Shown one piece after another: positions 18,131-27,119 of a stretch of DNA of 43,313 nt. Position numbers and translations under genes: made by a program. The stretch is from an uncultured Pseudomonadota bacterium (lineage in GTDB: Bacteria > Pseudomonadota > Gammaproteobacteria > Enterobacterales > Succinivibrionaceae): the NCBI GenBank assembly GCA_900315145.1, contig OMYE01000006.1, positions 1-43,313 of the forward strand, given 5' to 3'. The number at the start of each line of letters is the position of its first letter. Position 1 is the stretch's first letter. The notes beneath the pieces are model-generated. The model was not told where the DNA came from, searched no databases, and saw only the letters and a program-made list of their open reading frames with translations.

Positions 18131-19402
18131 ATGCAACTCTATAATATCAAACACAATGAAGAGAAAGTTAGCTTTGCTCAGGCGGTAAAGCAGGGACTCG
18201 GTAAGGATCAGGGGCTTTTCTTCCCTTCTTCAATTGAACCTTTAAAAGATGTTGATGCTTTACTGGCAATGCCTTTTGTTGAACGTTCTGCAAAGATTCT
18301 CCGTCATCTCATCGGATCTGATGAAATTCCTAATCTTGAAGAACTGGTTAAGCAGGCTTTTGCTTTCGGTGCTCCTTTACACAAGGTTGATGAAAACAAT
18401 TTTGCCCTGGAACTTTTCCATGGCCCAACACTTGCCTTCAAGGATTTCGGTGCCCGTTTCATGGCTCAGTGTCTCGGTGCAGTTGCCAACGGCAAGAAGA
18501 TTACCATTTTAACTGCTACCAGCGGTGATACCGGTGCTGCAGTGGCTCATGCCTTCTTCAAGCTGCCAGATATTGATGTGGTTGTTCTCTATCCAAAGGG
18601 AAAGATCAGTAATCTTCAGGAAAAACTTTTCTGTACACTCGGTGAAAATATCAGAACCGTTTCTGTAAATGCAGCATTCGATGACTGCCAGACAATGGTT
18701 AAGGCTGCATTCGATGATGAAGAAGTTAAGCAGACAATCGGTCTTAACAGTGCCAACTCTATTAATATCAGCCGTCTACTGGCTCAGGTATGCTATTATT
18801 TCGAAGCTGTAGCCCAGTTACCTGCAGAGAAGAGAAAGAGTGTGGTTATTTCAGTTCCAAGTGGTAACTTCGGTAATTTAACTGCAGGTTTAATTGCCAA
18901 GGCCTTAGGACTTAACGTTAAGAAGTTTGTTGTTTCAACCAATGACAATGATACCGTACCTCGTTATCTTGCTTCAGGTAAGTGGGATCCTCATGCAACT
19001 GTAGCTACACTTTCAAATGCTATGGACGTATCTAAGCCGAACAACTGGCCACGTGTGGAGGAACTGTTCAAGGTTAAGGGATGGAATCTTGCAGACTTAG
19101 GTTACGGCAAGCTCTCTGATGATGAGACCAGAGAAGCTATGAAGGAAACTTTCGCCAAGGGATATATTACTGAACCTCACGGAGCAATTGCCTACAAGGT
19201 TCTTCAGAATAACCTTGAAGAAGGTGACACCGGTATTTTCCTGTGTACTGCTGCTCCAGCCAAGTTCAAGGAAAGTGTTGACAGTATTCTCGGTACTGAT
19301 ATTCCATTACCGGAGGCTCTGGCATCACGTGCAGATCTGAAGATCCTTTCTGATAACATGGATGCTGATTTTGCTGTTCTCCGTAAGTATCTTTTAAAGT
19401 AA
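18131..19402 (+). CDS. thrC: Threonine synthase
   Basis: The 423-residue PLP enzyme converts O-phosphohomoserine to threonine and completes the pathway encoded here. The PLP lysine is K104 in FHGPTLAFKDFGARF; SGDTGAAVAHAF and the glycine-rich SVPSGNFGNLTAG phosphate-binding segment follow. The length and N-terminus MQLYNIKHNEEKVSFAQAV match the gammaproteobacterial type I enzyme. It lies 118 bases after thrB, with a hairpin between. Two tandem terminators end the operon. Confidence 0.96.
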   Translation: MQLYNIKHNEEKVSFAQAVKQGLGKDQGLFFPSSIEPLKDVDALLAMPFVERSAKILRHLIGSDEIPNLEELVKQAFAFGAPLHKVDENNFALELFHGPTLAFKDFGARFMAQCLGAVANGKKITILTATSGDTGAAVAHAFFKLPDIDVVVLYPKGKISNLQEKLFCTLGENIRTVSVNAAFDDCQTMVKAAFDDEEVKQTIGLNSANSINISRLLAQVCYYFEAVAQLPAEKRKSVVISVPSGNFGNLTAGLIAKALGLNVKKFVVSTNDNDTVPRYLASGKWDPHATVATLSNAMDVSKPNNWPRVEELFKVKGWNLADLGYGKLSDDETREAMKETFAKGYITEPHGAIAYKVLQNNLEEGDTGIFLCTAAPAKFKESVDSILGTDIPLPEALASRADLKILSDNMDADFAVLRKYLLK

Positions 19403-19416
19403 TTATCAGTTAAGTT

Positions 19417-19456
19417 ATCTGCTGACAAGTGACTCACTACTGTCAGCAGATTTTTA
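19417..19456 (+). terminator. First terminator of the thr operon
   Basis: Perfect 11-base arms ATCTGCTGACA (19417-19427) and TGTCAGCAGAT (19441-19451) are followed by TTTT. Confidence 0.88.
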
Positions 19457-19479
19457 ACAGATAGTGAATAAAGTGTAAT

Positions 19480-19510
19480 CCGCGAAGTAAAAGTCGCGGT
19501 TTTCTTTTTT
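19480..19510 (+). terminator. Second, tandem terminator
   Basis: CCGCGA (19480-19485) pairs with TCGCGG (19494-19499), followed by TTTTCTTTTTT. It backs up the first terminator. Confidence 0.7.
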
Positions 19511-19673
19511 GTGGTTCATGCGCTGTTTCTGTTACCGGAGCTTCTTTTTTTACAGTTTTTGTATATTTTAACTTTCTATAAAAGTATTTAATTATGCATC
19601 TACAGTTACCTAAATGAGCAGCTATGATGGAAGACATTTATGTTTTAATCTAACATGTTATAAAGGTATTTTT

Positions 19674-20342
19674 GTGAATAATTCATTTTTAAAAAACATT
19701 TTTTCAAAAAGGTATTTTGTTGTAACTCTTATGTCGTTATTTCTCCAGTTTTTACTTTTACCTGTGGCATTTGCAGAAAATGACTATAACGTTGAAAGAG
19801 CAGAGAGATATTTTCTTAGTATGGAAGAACAAGAAGGTCAGGAGTACAGGTTTGATCTTTTTGAAAAAGAAGGAAATAAATTCATTATTATTCTCCAAGG
19901 TAAGTCAGACGGTAAAACATACGTTACACCGGAAACTGTATTTTTAGATAACAGTCAAATGGAGAATTCTTTTAATATTTCAATGGCTTCAAAGATGGTA
20001 ATTCATGCTACTCCGGTAGACAGCAGTTATTCAGATGATATGGAAAACTGCGGTATCAAATGTAAGACAAGGTTTCGTAAATTCTTAAGACAGATTGCTG
20101 TTAAAGTTGACAGTGTTAATCTTAAGTACAGCGGTCTACATACATTCACAGGTGTCAGAAAAAAGTATGAACGTCAGAGTGAGGTTGTTCTCCGTAATCA
20201 GGAAATATACTCAAATCCCCATATGTTAAAAGATACTGATACCGGAGATTTAATTGTTCCTGATGATGAGAAAGGCTGTTATAGGAATCTTGATCTTGAT
20301 ACGGGTAAATCTACAGGTGAACCGATTGCTCCATGTTTCTGA
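19674..20342 (+). CDS. Secreted protein of unknown function
   Basis: I do not recognise this 222-residue protein. The GTG at 19674 with AAAGG at 19662-19666 gives a normal signal peptide ending LLLPVAFA/END; the ATG at 19614 would add 20 residues before it. The mature part is hydrophilic, with two close Cys (CGIKC, about residue 138) and two near the C-terminus (KGCYRN and APCF), so two disulfides in the periplasm are possible. No enzyme motif is visible. A second unrecognised secreted protein follows 267 bases downstream on the same strand, but the hairpin between them suggests separate units. Confidence 0.6.
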   Translation: MNNSFLKNIFSKRYFVVTLMSLFLQFLLLPVAFAENDYNVERAERYFLSMEEQEGQEYRFDLFEKEGNKFIIILQGKSDGKTYVTPETVFLDNSQMENSFNISMASKMVIHATPVDSSYSDDMENCGIKCKTRFRKFLRQIAVKVDSVNLKYSGLHTFTGVRKKYERQSEVVLRNQEIYSNPHMLKDTDTGDLIVPDDEKGCYRNLDLDTGKSTGEPIAPCF

Positions 20343-20395
20343 TAGATCATGATTTCCTGTTTAGGTATTGATTACAGAACTTAATGACCGATATC

Positions 20396-20425
20396 ACCGG
20401 GGACTGAATTATGTCAGCCCCCGGT
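20396..20425 (+). terminator. Probable terminator
   Basis: ACCGGGG (20396-20402) pairs with CCCCGGT (20419-20425), with inner CTGA/TCAG pairing. The following T run is interrupted. Confidence 0.5.
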
Positions 20426-20501
20426 TCATTTATTGATTTTTCCGTGAGCATTTTTTCCGGAAAAATTTTTTCAACTGTTCAGTTTCTTTAACAGTTTTTT
20501 A

Positions 20502-20531
20502 TTGAAAAAAACATTATATATATTCTATAGA
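20502..20531 (+). promoter_or_regulatory. Candidate promoter for the second secreted protein
   Basis: TTGAAA (20502-20507) and TATAGA (20526-20531) are spaced by 18 bases. A 14-base palindrome TTTTTCCGGAAAAA (20452-20465) lies upstream and could be an operator. Confidence 0.3.
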
Positions 20532-20609
20532 CAATCAGGATAAAAGGTTCCTGCGATGGAAGTTCTGTTCCGGTATTTTCGCAGGAAGAGTCAGGTTAGG
20601 AATTCCCGT

Positions 20610-21611
20610 ATGCGAAAGAATCTTATTTGCTGGATGTTTGGTGTTATGACGGCGGCTATTATATCCTGGGGGGCTCCTGTTCAGGAATGTGTGGCCGGTG
20701 TAAAAGATGTTTTAGAAGAGGTGGGCGATATGTTGTTTTCAAACAGGGAGGATCGTCCGGTATGCGGCGGTCATCATCAGTACTATCTGAAGGATCATCC
20801 CAATGTTATTAATTCCGAAAATATTGTCAGTTTCACCTTTGATACCCATGGTGTTTCCGAGTTTGAAGGCGGATACGTAGGGGAACTGGATGAAAAAAAT
20901 AAGAATTTTTTATATCCTGTGATGTATGTATCCGCAATAAAACAGCCTGACGGCCGTATAGCTGTGGAGGCGCGCGGAACTGGACGTTACCAGCAGAGAG
21001 ACGGCAAGACCTTTCACGTGAAATATACCGTTGAGGATGATGGGCTGATGGCGGAACTTCAGAAAGTGGTGCGCAGGTATAATCTTTCTCAGAATAATGG
21101 TTTCGTAAATCATACCGACGGTATACCGTCAGGTGACGGTGATACCCTTTCCGTAAAATATGATTCAGAAGAGCGTATTTATATTAACGATAATGTACAG
21201 CGTGCTATTCCTGAGGATCCTGCTAATGAAATCTACGAGATTTTTCTTGCATCAGCTCATAAACAGGGACTTGCTTTCTCAACCGCCGGATCCAATGTGA
21301 AAATCTATGATGATCCGGATGAGGAGATGCTGCAGGGCACCTGGACCGGTAAACACTTCGGAGCCGAGTGTATATGTGAATTCACCGGAAATCATGTAAA
21401 GATTTATTATGACGGCAGACTTACCGATGATACTGACTATGTCATTGTTGAAGGACGCATAAAGCCTGATCGAAAAAGAGCGGATAATCCGGATAGATAC
21501 GATGATTTCAATACCTTTACTTCCATTACAAAGGCGAATAATTTTACCCTTACAGGACATGTATACAGGAATAACTCATCATCAACAGTAAGTCTTAACA
21601 AAAAGAAATAG
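20610..21611 (+). CDS. Secreted protein of unknown function
   Basis: I do not recognise this protein of 333 residues. TTAGGAA at 20596-20602 and a standard signal peptide (MRKNLICWMFG, ending near ECVAG) favour the ATG at 20610; the in-frame ATG at 20556, with AAAGG before it, would add a basic 18-residue extension and cannot be excluded. The mature part has two Cys pairs at most (PVCGG and AECICEF) and an acidic, glycine-rich composition. The region YVIVEGRIKPDRKRADNPD and the TLTGHVYRNNSSS tail look beta-rich. No catalytic motif is visible. It ends before a terminator at 21637. Confidence 0.6.
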   Translation: MRKNLICWMFGVMTAAIISWGAPVQECVAGVKDVLEEVGDMLFSNREDRPVCGGHHQYYLKDHPNVINSENIVSFTFDTHGVSEFEGGYVGELDEKNKNFLYPVMYVSAIKQPDGRIAVEARGTGRYQQRDGKTFHVKYTVEDDGLMAELQKVVRRYNLSQNNGFVNHTDGIPSGDGDTLSVKYDSEERIYINDNVQRAIPEDPANEIYEIFLASAHKQGLAFSTAGSNVKIYDDPDEEMLQGTWTGKHFGAECICEFTGNHVKIYYDGRLTDDTDYVIVEGRIKPDRKRADNPDRYDDFNTFTSITKANNFTLTGHVYRNNSSSTVSLNKKK

Positions 21612-22036
21612 TCAGGATATACGTCAGGTTTAAAGAACAGATAACCGGTAATAATTTTTTAGATTGCCGGTTCTCTGTTTTTTTTATCCATCCGAGTTCG
21701 TTTGGTGTGATGTCAGGATTTCTGTATTCGATGCATGCGTCTCATGCTGTTGATACTTTGTCTAATATTTGTTAAAATTCAGTGGCTTTTTAGGTGAAGT
21801 TAACAGCTTGGCAGTCAGCTAGATTGCGACAGGCAGTTGGTTTTGCCGAAAGATTGTTTGTGGTGTGAATTTACCGGTAGTATTCAGTAGAAAATGAATA
21901 CGGTATTAATCAGTCGGGTGAAAGTCGGGTGCAAAAGAACCGGTTGATTCATGCCGGAGAGTTGAACATATTTATTATTGAACCTGTTGATTTTGAATAT
22001 GCTGTTCAAAGGTTCAGTAAGCAAGGATTATAATAA
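21612..22036. other. Intergenic region before purU
   Basis: This 425-base gap has the terminator at 21637-21686 and a direct repeat AGTCGGGTG (21912-21920 and 21923-21931), followed by CCGG-flanked hairpin sequence (21940-21957). I do not recognise a glycine, THF or purine riboswitch in it, and see no gene. Confidence 0.45.
21637..21686 (+). terminator. Terminator after the second secreted protein gene
   Basis: ACCGGTAAT (21644-21652) pairs with ATTGCCGGT (21663-21671, one G-U), with outer ACAGA/TCTGT pairing, followed by a run of T. Confidence 0.75.
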
Positions 22037-22876
22037 ATGGAACGCCGTATTCTTCGCACAGAATGTCCCGATGCCAAGGGCTTAATTGCAAGTATTACCA
22101 GTACTTGTTTTAAGTATCAGTATAATATTATCAAAAATGACCAGTTTTCATCATTTGAAGACAACCGTTTCTTTATGAGAACCGAGCTGGAGGGGGATTT
22201 TTCCTCCGCTGGAGATTTTATTGCTGAAGTAAAAAATGCTATTCCTGAAGGCGGCATCTGTAAGCTGATGCCTGTTGAGAGAAAAAAAGTTCTGGTTCTG
22301 GTTACCAAGGAAGCTCATGTTCTCGGTGATTTGTTAATGAAGAGCTATGCCGGAGCACTTCCTGTGGATATTGTCGGAGTAATCGGCAACTACTCCACCC
22401 TGCAGGATCTTTCTTCAAAATTCAATGTTCCGTTTGTTACCGTAAGCCACGAGGGGATGACCCGTGAGGAACATGAAGCAAAAATGATCGAAGCCATTGA
22501 TAAATTTGAATTCGATTATGTGGTTCTGGCAAAATACATGCGTATTCTGACACCTGATTTTGTTAATCATTTTGCTCCTGGCTCTCTGATTAATATTCAT
22601 CACTCATTCCTTCCCGCATTTATCGGAGCCAAGCCGTATCAGCAGGCCTTCAACCGCGGTGTTAAGATTATAGGTGCCACTGCACATTTCGTAACTAATG
22701 ATTTGGATGAAGGTCCTATCATCGCTCAGGACGTAATCAAGGTTAACCATAACTACAGTGCTGAAAGCATGGCCAAGGCCGGACGTGATGTTGAACGTCA
22801 GGTGCTTATCAGAGCCTTAAGCAGAGTAGTGGACGGCAAGGTATTTGTTCACGGTAACAAGACAGTGGTATTCTAA
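22037..22876 (+). CDS. purU: Formyltetrahydrofolate deformylase
   Basis: The 279-residue enzyme hydrolyses 10-formyl-THF to THF and formate and so balances one-carbon pools; in E. coli it supplies formate to PurT. It has an N-terminal ACT domain (about 5-80, starting RILRTECPDAKGLIASI) and a C-terminal formyltransferase-fold domain. The catalytic residues are N186 and H188 in NIHHSFLPAF and D224 in NDLDEGPI. Having HHS instead of the HPS seen in PurN is the PurU hallmark. The gene is monocistronic with a terminator. Confidence 0.95.
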   Translation: MERRILRTECPDAKGLIASITSTCFKYQYNIIKNDQFSSFEDNRFFMRTELEGDFSSAGDFIAEVKNAIPEGGICKLMPVERKKVLVLVTKEAHVLGDLLMKSYAGALPVDIVGVIGNYSTLQDLSSKFNVPFVTVSHEGMTREEHEAKMIEAIDKFEFDYVVLAKYMRILTPDFVNHFAPGSLINIHHSFLPAFIGAKPYQQAFNRGVKIIGATAHFVTNDLDEGPIIAQDVIKVNHNYSAESMAKAGRDVERQVLIRALSRVVDGKVFVHGNKTVVF

Positions 22877-23003
22877 ATCTGGTAGTTTTATAAGAGCAGA
22901 AATATTCCTGAGAGTATTAAGAATGTATATAAAAACAGGTTTATACGGATATTTCCTGCGGGATTATATATAAAAGATTAAATTTTATTAGCGAGATTGC
23001 AGT

Positions 23004-23046
23004 ACGGCTTTTGGGGATTATTTTCCGCAAAGCCGTTTTTTTTTGC
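23004..23046 (+). terminator. Terminator after purU
   Basis: ACGGCTTT (23004-23011) pairs with AAAGCCGT (23029-23036), followed by a run of about ten T. Confidence 0.85.
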
Positions 23047-23116
23047 TTTGTGGTAAGCAGGATTAATATAGAGATTACCGGTCTTCGGGTGAATACCGGT
23101 AACCGGTGTCCCGTCA

Positions 23117-24712
23117 TTAGTAATTACGTGAGTCTGCCTGCAGTTTCCTCACCAGGTTAAGCCAGTATACAGAGAGTTCTTCAATACTCTCTGGATATTT
23201 CTCCATATTTTCATTATCTGTGGTAGTATTTACTGGAGTCTCCTGATTACGGGAACACTTAAAACCGCAGTGGTAGACAAAGAAGGGAACCCGTCCGTCG
23301 GGTTTACCCAGGATACTGTATGGTTCCGGCAGAATAGGCACATGATCGCCGTAGAATGCCAGGGAAACAGGTCTGGTCATATTGTTAAATGCTGCAATCA
23401 GTTCCTTTAACATATTGTTTTCATTAGCCAGATGACGCAGGTATTTGGCCAGATCCCGATATTCCGGAGTAACCGGTTTATTGAAGTAACCGGTGCATTC
23501 CTCGTCGGTGATGCTTTCTAAATGTAGCGGACCATGGTTCTCCATGGTAATAGCAAAGACAAACAGCGGGGCATTGTTTTTACGTGATTCGGCAAAACGG
23601 GAAAGAACATAGTTTTTTACTGCTTCATCAGAAGTATAAGGTCCGAACCTGTCGTTTTCCGTGAAACTGCTGATATCAATAAATTCGTCAAAACCCCATT
23701 TTTTAAAGATGATATTGCGGTGATAGAACCTTTTGTAGTAGGGATGAACACAGATGGTATGGTATCCCGCTTTTTTGAGATAATTGACAAAAGAAGTGAT
23801 ATGCCATGATCTGGAGGATATCTGGTATGGACTGAACTGATGCCCGCCCATGGCTTCCGGAGCAATACCGGTGAGAAAGGAGAATTCAGTTCTGATGGTG
23901 TTAGCTCCCCAGGCCGGAACTCTAAGTACTCCTGATACCGGACTTTCCCTGCAGATTGCATCAAAATCCTGCAGAACCCCGGTCCGGATATCCGGATTCC
24001 ATTTGCGCGGATCAAAGAATGACTCGCTCTGTACGGCCATCAGATGCGGCAGTTTCGATAAATCAGTGTCAGAACTGCCTGATAAATCACTGAAGTTCTC
24101 AAACGGCGAAATGACCGGCGGTTTTTCGAGATAGGCGAGAAAATAGCTCCATACGTAGAGAGAGAATCCCAGCTTTCTGAGATCCTCATCCGGATGAAAG
24201 GAGTTGTATTTTTTGATGTTTCTGGTTAGATAGAGAATAATCGAGGTGGCAGCAAGTCCGGTAATACAGGTAATGAGTACTTTGCCGGAGAATCGGTCGA
24301 CCGCAGAGGTATCCAGACAGAATCCAAGAACAAGCAGAACTGCAGCTATGAATATCCCTAGAAAGCCGTATACACCGAGAAACGGCAGATACAGGCGGGG
24401 AAAACGGAACGCATCGGTAAAATAATCGTAGTCGGAAAAAACCAGCGGTTCACAGAGATTGCGGTATTTAGCATAGTTTATTACCACTAGAACCAGATCC
24501 AGCAGAATAACCAGTGCAGCGGCAAAAATAAGTCTTCCTGTCAGCAGTACCATTAAAAAATATAAAAAGGAGAAAATGGAGAGGTGTATTAAGGGAAGAC
24601 GAAAATCTTTTTTCCAGGCACTGAAATTCACTCCGGGTTTTACGGTTTTCTCCAGTGCAAATATGGTAATGCTGCATAATATTCCTAGAACAGTTATGTA
24701 TAAAGGAACCAT
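23117..24712 (-). CDS. LtaS/MdoB-type phosphoglycerol transferase
   Basis: The 531-residue inner-membrane protein has about five N-terminal TM helices (to roughly residue 180) and a periplasmic alkaline-phosphatase/sulfatase-fold domain. Family signatures are AVQSESFFDPRKW, ANTIRTEFSFLTG (its first Thr aligns with the catalytic Thr of LtaS), ENHGPLHL and FYGDHVPILP for metal binding. Such enzymes move phosphoglycerol from phosphatidylglycerol onto glycans or lipids; in Gram-negatives the best known case is osmoregulated periplasmic glucan modification (MdoB/OpgB). The acceptor here is unknown. GTGGAG at about 24722-24727 (minus strand) favours the ATG at 24712; an upstream ATG-like start at 24745 is weaker. 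It follows the sigma-54 activator on the same strand after 432 bases, so co-regulation is possible but not shown. Confidence 0.83.
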   Translation of the reverse strand: MVPLYITVLGILCSITIFALEKTVKPGVNFSAWKKDFRLPLIHLSIFSFLYFLMVLLTGRLIFAAALVILLDLVLVVINYAKYRNLCEPLVFSDYDYFTDAFRFPRLYLPFLGVYGFLGIFIAAVLLVLGFCLDTSAVDRFSGKVLITCITGLAATSIILYLTRNIKKYNSFHPDEDLRKLGFSLYVWSYFLAYLEKPPVISPFENFSDLSGSSDTDLSKLPHLMAVQSESFFDPRKWNPDIRTGVLQDFDAICRESPVSGVLRVPAWGANTIRTEFSFLTGIAPEAMGGHQFSPYQISSRSWHITSFVNYLKKAGYHTICVHPYYKRFYHRNIIFKKWGFDEFIDISSFTENDRFGPYTSDEAVKNYVLSRFAESRKNNAPLFVFAITMENHGPLHLESITDEECTGYFNKPVTPEYRDLAKYLRHLANENNMLKELIAAFNNMTRPVSLAFYGDHVPILPEPYSILGKPDGRVPFFVYHCGFKCSRNQETPVNTTTDNENMEKYPESIEELSVYWLNLVRKLQADSRNY

Positions 24713-25144
24713 TTTGTATTCTCCACTTACGGATATTAGTATCATGTTGATGTACCGTATACCGGTTGATAAAAAGAATATTTGAGGTTTTTCCGGTATG
24801 TACTTACAGTAACTGATTCTAATCTGTTATTTATTTCTCATGTGTATCAGGTTCGGTATTTTAAAACAGGAATACAGGTCTGTAAAAGATTTAAAACAGA
24901 GGTTTTGATCACAGTTTATTTTTACTATGGCACCAATATGCTGTTCGTTTGATTTTTAGGCAAATCAGGATAATACAAGCCCTGACAAGCAGTATCAGCA
25001 TGGAAACCATCCTCCATAAAGGAACAGGTAAAACTAAGAAATGAAAAAGTTCCGGTTGGCATTATGGTTTGATTTTCCGGTTACACTGATATACGTTATG
25101 ATGATATAAAAGGGGATAATCTGTTGCAGCGTCGTTTTTCTTCT
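24713..25144. other. Intergenic region between minus-strand genes
   Basis: This 432-base gap separates the sigma-54 activator from the phosphoglycerol transferase. I see no gene and no convincing terminator. A TGGCAC at 24928-24933 followed by ATGC has sigma-54-like pieces, but the spacing is one base short and it points away from any gene. Confidence 0.45.
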
Positions 25145-26779
25145 CTATACGGTCTTGAAGGTACTCTTCTTTTCAATAAGTCCTGAGCTTTCCCACTTTT
25201 CTATCTGTCTGTATATGGTGGAACTGTTGACTCCTAGAAGTCCGGCTGCCTTGGTTATTGAGCCGTTGCAGGAATTGACTGCGGCAAGGATATACCTGCG
25301 TTTGATATCTTCAAGTGAGAGAATATCCGCGGGTATTTCCGGAAGCGGAATGAAATTATGTCTGGCTGGATAATCTGAATCTTCATGATGTCCGGAATCT
25401 TCTTTTCCGTCATCAGGCCGCGGTTTATGGAAAACTTCTGAGGTTGCCGGGATCTGTGTACTCTGACTGTTTTCTGATTTTTCACCGGCAGCCGGACTGG
25501 ATGCATTATTAGAATACAGGGAGTAGATGGTATTCATACCGACATATTTCTGATAATTTGCCGGATTGTTCCGGATATCAGCCACTGCATTGAGAATATT
25601 CGGCGGTAGCATATCCTTTTCCAGCACCGGTCCTTCATTGAGCACAATGGTGCTGTGGATGGCATTCTGCAGTTCACGGACATTGCCGGGCCACGGATAC
25701 TGGAGCAGAATCTCTGTTGCAGCATGAGAAATATAAAGAAAATTCTTATGCTCTATTTCGGTATACTGCTTTAAAAAATACATGGCTATATGTACCACGT
25801 CATGATCTCTTTCCCTGAGAGGTGGCAGATGAATCGGAATAACGAACAGGCGGTAGAAGAGGTCTTCTCTGAAGCGGCCTCCCTTGACTTCGTTTAGGGG
25901 ATCCCGGTTGGTGGCACAGATTATTCGTACGTCGACAGTATAGGTTTTTGTGGAGCCGACCATACGGTAGACACCGCTCTGAATGAAGCGCAGAAGTTTT
26001 GACTGCAGTTCCAGATCCATTTCGCAGATTTCATCTAGAAACAGGGTTCCGCCGTCAGCTTCGGCAACAGCCCCTTTGCGGTCACTTATAGCTCCGGTAA
26101 ATGCGCCTTTGATATGACCGAAGATGATGCTTTCCATAATATCTTTGGGAATGGCGGCGCAGTTAATGGCAATGAATTTCCCCTTACGCTCGGTATTGAG
26201 CTCATGCAGGGTGTTGGCGGTAATCTCCTTCCCGGTGCCGCTTTCACCGGTGATAAATACAGAGGCCTTGGAGTTACTGATACGGCACAGTTTGTCATAG
26301 ATATCATGCATTACCTGTGAGGCGCCGATAAAATTACCGAGTTTTATGGGGGTTTCCTTTTTTCTACCTTCCTTTATAGCCTCCAGTTCCAGTTTCTCAA
26401 TGGTGTTATTTACAGTGGTGATAAGGCGGTTACTGTCAACCGGTTTGGTAAGAAAGTCATAGGCTCCGAGTTTCATGGCCTTTGCCGGCAGATCAATTCT
26501 TTCATCAGCGGTGATGACGATTGATGTTACCCGGTGCTCCTGAAGCTGCAGGAGTTTCAGGATCTCCATTCCTGGTATATCTGGAAGATTTAAATCAAGC
26601 AGTATAATATCCGGAGCAAAGCTCTGAATTAATTCAATGGCCTCTTTGCCGTTGAAAGCTGATTTAACCTCGGTGTCAAGGGTTTTTACGACAGCACTGT
26701 AAAAGTAGTTAAGGGACTGTGAGTCTTCAACTACCAGAATTCTAGTTTTGATTTTATTGTCAACGTTGAATGCCACCAT
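25145..26779 (-). CDS. LuxO/NtrC-type sigma-54-dependent response regulator
   Basis: The 544-residue cytoplasmic regulator has three parts. A receiver domain (11-125) has phospho-acceptor D62 in IILLDLNLPD and K112 in FLTKP. An AAA+ domain (148-385) has Walker A GESGTGKE (178-185), the sigma-54 contact loop GAFTGA (225-230) and Walker B TLFLDE (245-250). A C-terminal Fis-type HTH contains GSITKAAGLLGVNSSTIYRQ. The Ser/Pro-rich linker before the HTH is long. ACAGGAG just before the ATG at 26779 fixes the start; an in-frame start at 26878 would add 33 residues with no domain. Hybrid kinase, Hpt and this regulator together form a LuxQ/LuxU/LuxO-like relay (inference; the kinase and Hpt are at 39426-43313). 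It probably activates sigma-54 promoters; none is recognised in the window. Confidence 0.9.
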   Translation of the reverse strand: MVAFNVDNKIKTRILVVEDSQSLNYFYSAVVKTLDTEVKSAFNGKEAIELIQSFAPDIILLDLNLPDIPGMEILKLLQLQEHRVTSIVITADERIDLPAKAMKLGAYDFLTKPVDSNRLITTVNNTIEKLELEAIKEGRKKETPIKLGNFIGASQVMHDIYDKLCRISNSKASVFITGESGTGKEITANTLHELNTERKGKFIAINCAAIPKDIMESIIFGHIKGAFTGAISDRKGAVAEADGGTLFLDEICEMDLELQSKLLRFIQSGVYRMVGSTKTYTVDVRIICATNRDPLNEVKGGRFREDLFYRLFVIPIHLPPLRERDHDVVHIAMYFLKQYTEIEHKNFLYISHAATEILLQYPWPGNVRELQNAIHSTIVLNEGPVLEKDMLPPNILNAVADIRNNPANYQKYVGMNTIYSLYSNNASSPAAGEKSENSQSTQIPATSEVFHKPRPDDGKEDSGHHEDSDYPARHNFIPLPEIPADILSLEDIKRRYILAAVNSCNGSITKAAGLLGVNSSTIYRQIEKWESSGLIEKKSTFKTV

Positions 26780-26973
26780 GAAAAACTCCTGTTTTATATT
26801 ATGGAACTTCCGGTATATGCATGGTTGCTTTGCAGATCCGTTACCGATATCTTTTCTGAAATTACTGCGGAATTGCATACCGCACGCCGGGAATAATTTA
26901 TGAGTTTTTTAATATCGGGTAGAAATGTTCCTTTTTGAATGATACGATTTTAACCGGTCTATGCCAAGAATTG

Positions 26974-26992
26974 TTTTTGCAATTTGCAAAAA
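26974..26992. promoter_or_regulatory. Perfect 19-base palindrome upstream of the activator
   Basis: TTTTTGCAA (26974-26982) and TTGCAAAAA (26984-26992) mirror each other around one base, about 195 bases before the activator start. It has the form of a binding site for a dimeric regulator. No T run follows either arm beyond the arm itself, so a terminator is less likely. Confidence 0.45.
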
Positions 26993-27058
26993 GTAATGCA
27001 AAAGTCTGACATCAGAAGATGTTATTATCAAAGAAAACCGGAATCAGTACCGGTAGAA

Positions 27059-27098
27059 AAAACAGAACAGCTGTCAGTGATGAGGACAGTGTCTGTCC
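27059..27098 (-). terminator. Possible terminator after the Ser/Thr kinase gene
   Basis: GGACAG (27084-27089) pairs with CTGTCC (27093-27098) over a 3-base loop. On the minus strand a T run lies about 20 bases further on, with a second ACAGCTGT palindrome between, so this is not a textbook case. Confidence 0.4.
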
Positions 27099-27119
27099 GA
27101 CTGCCTGAGGAACAGGCTG

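Larger units (their letters stand above)
26780..27119. other. Upstream region of the sigma-54 activator
   Basis: This 340-base gap holds the activator's promoter region with a 19-base palindrome (26974-26992), and next to the kinase stop a possible terminator (27059-27098). I see no gene. Confidence 0.5.

Noticed and set aside
21780-22036. Glycine or THF riboswitch before purU
   Set aside because: Neither conserved core could be matched by eye.
24928-24943. Sigma-54 promoter
   Set aside because: TGGCAC is followed by ATGC with spacing one base short, and no gene lies downstream on that strand.
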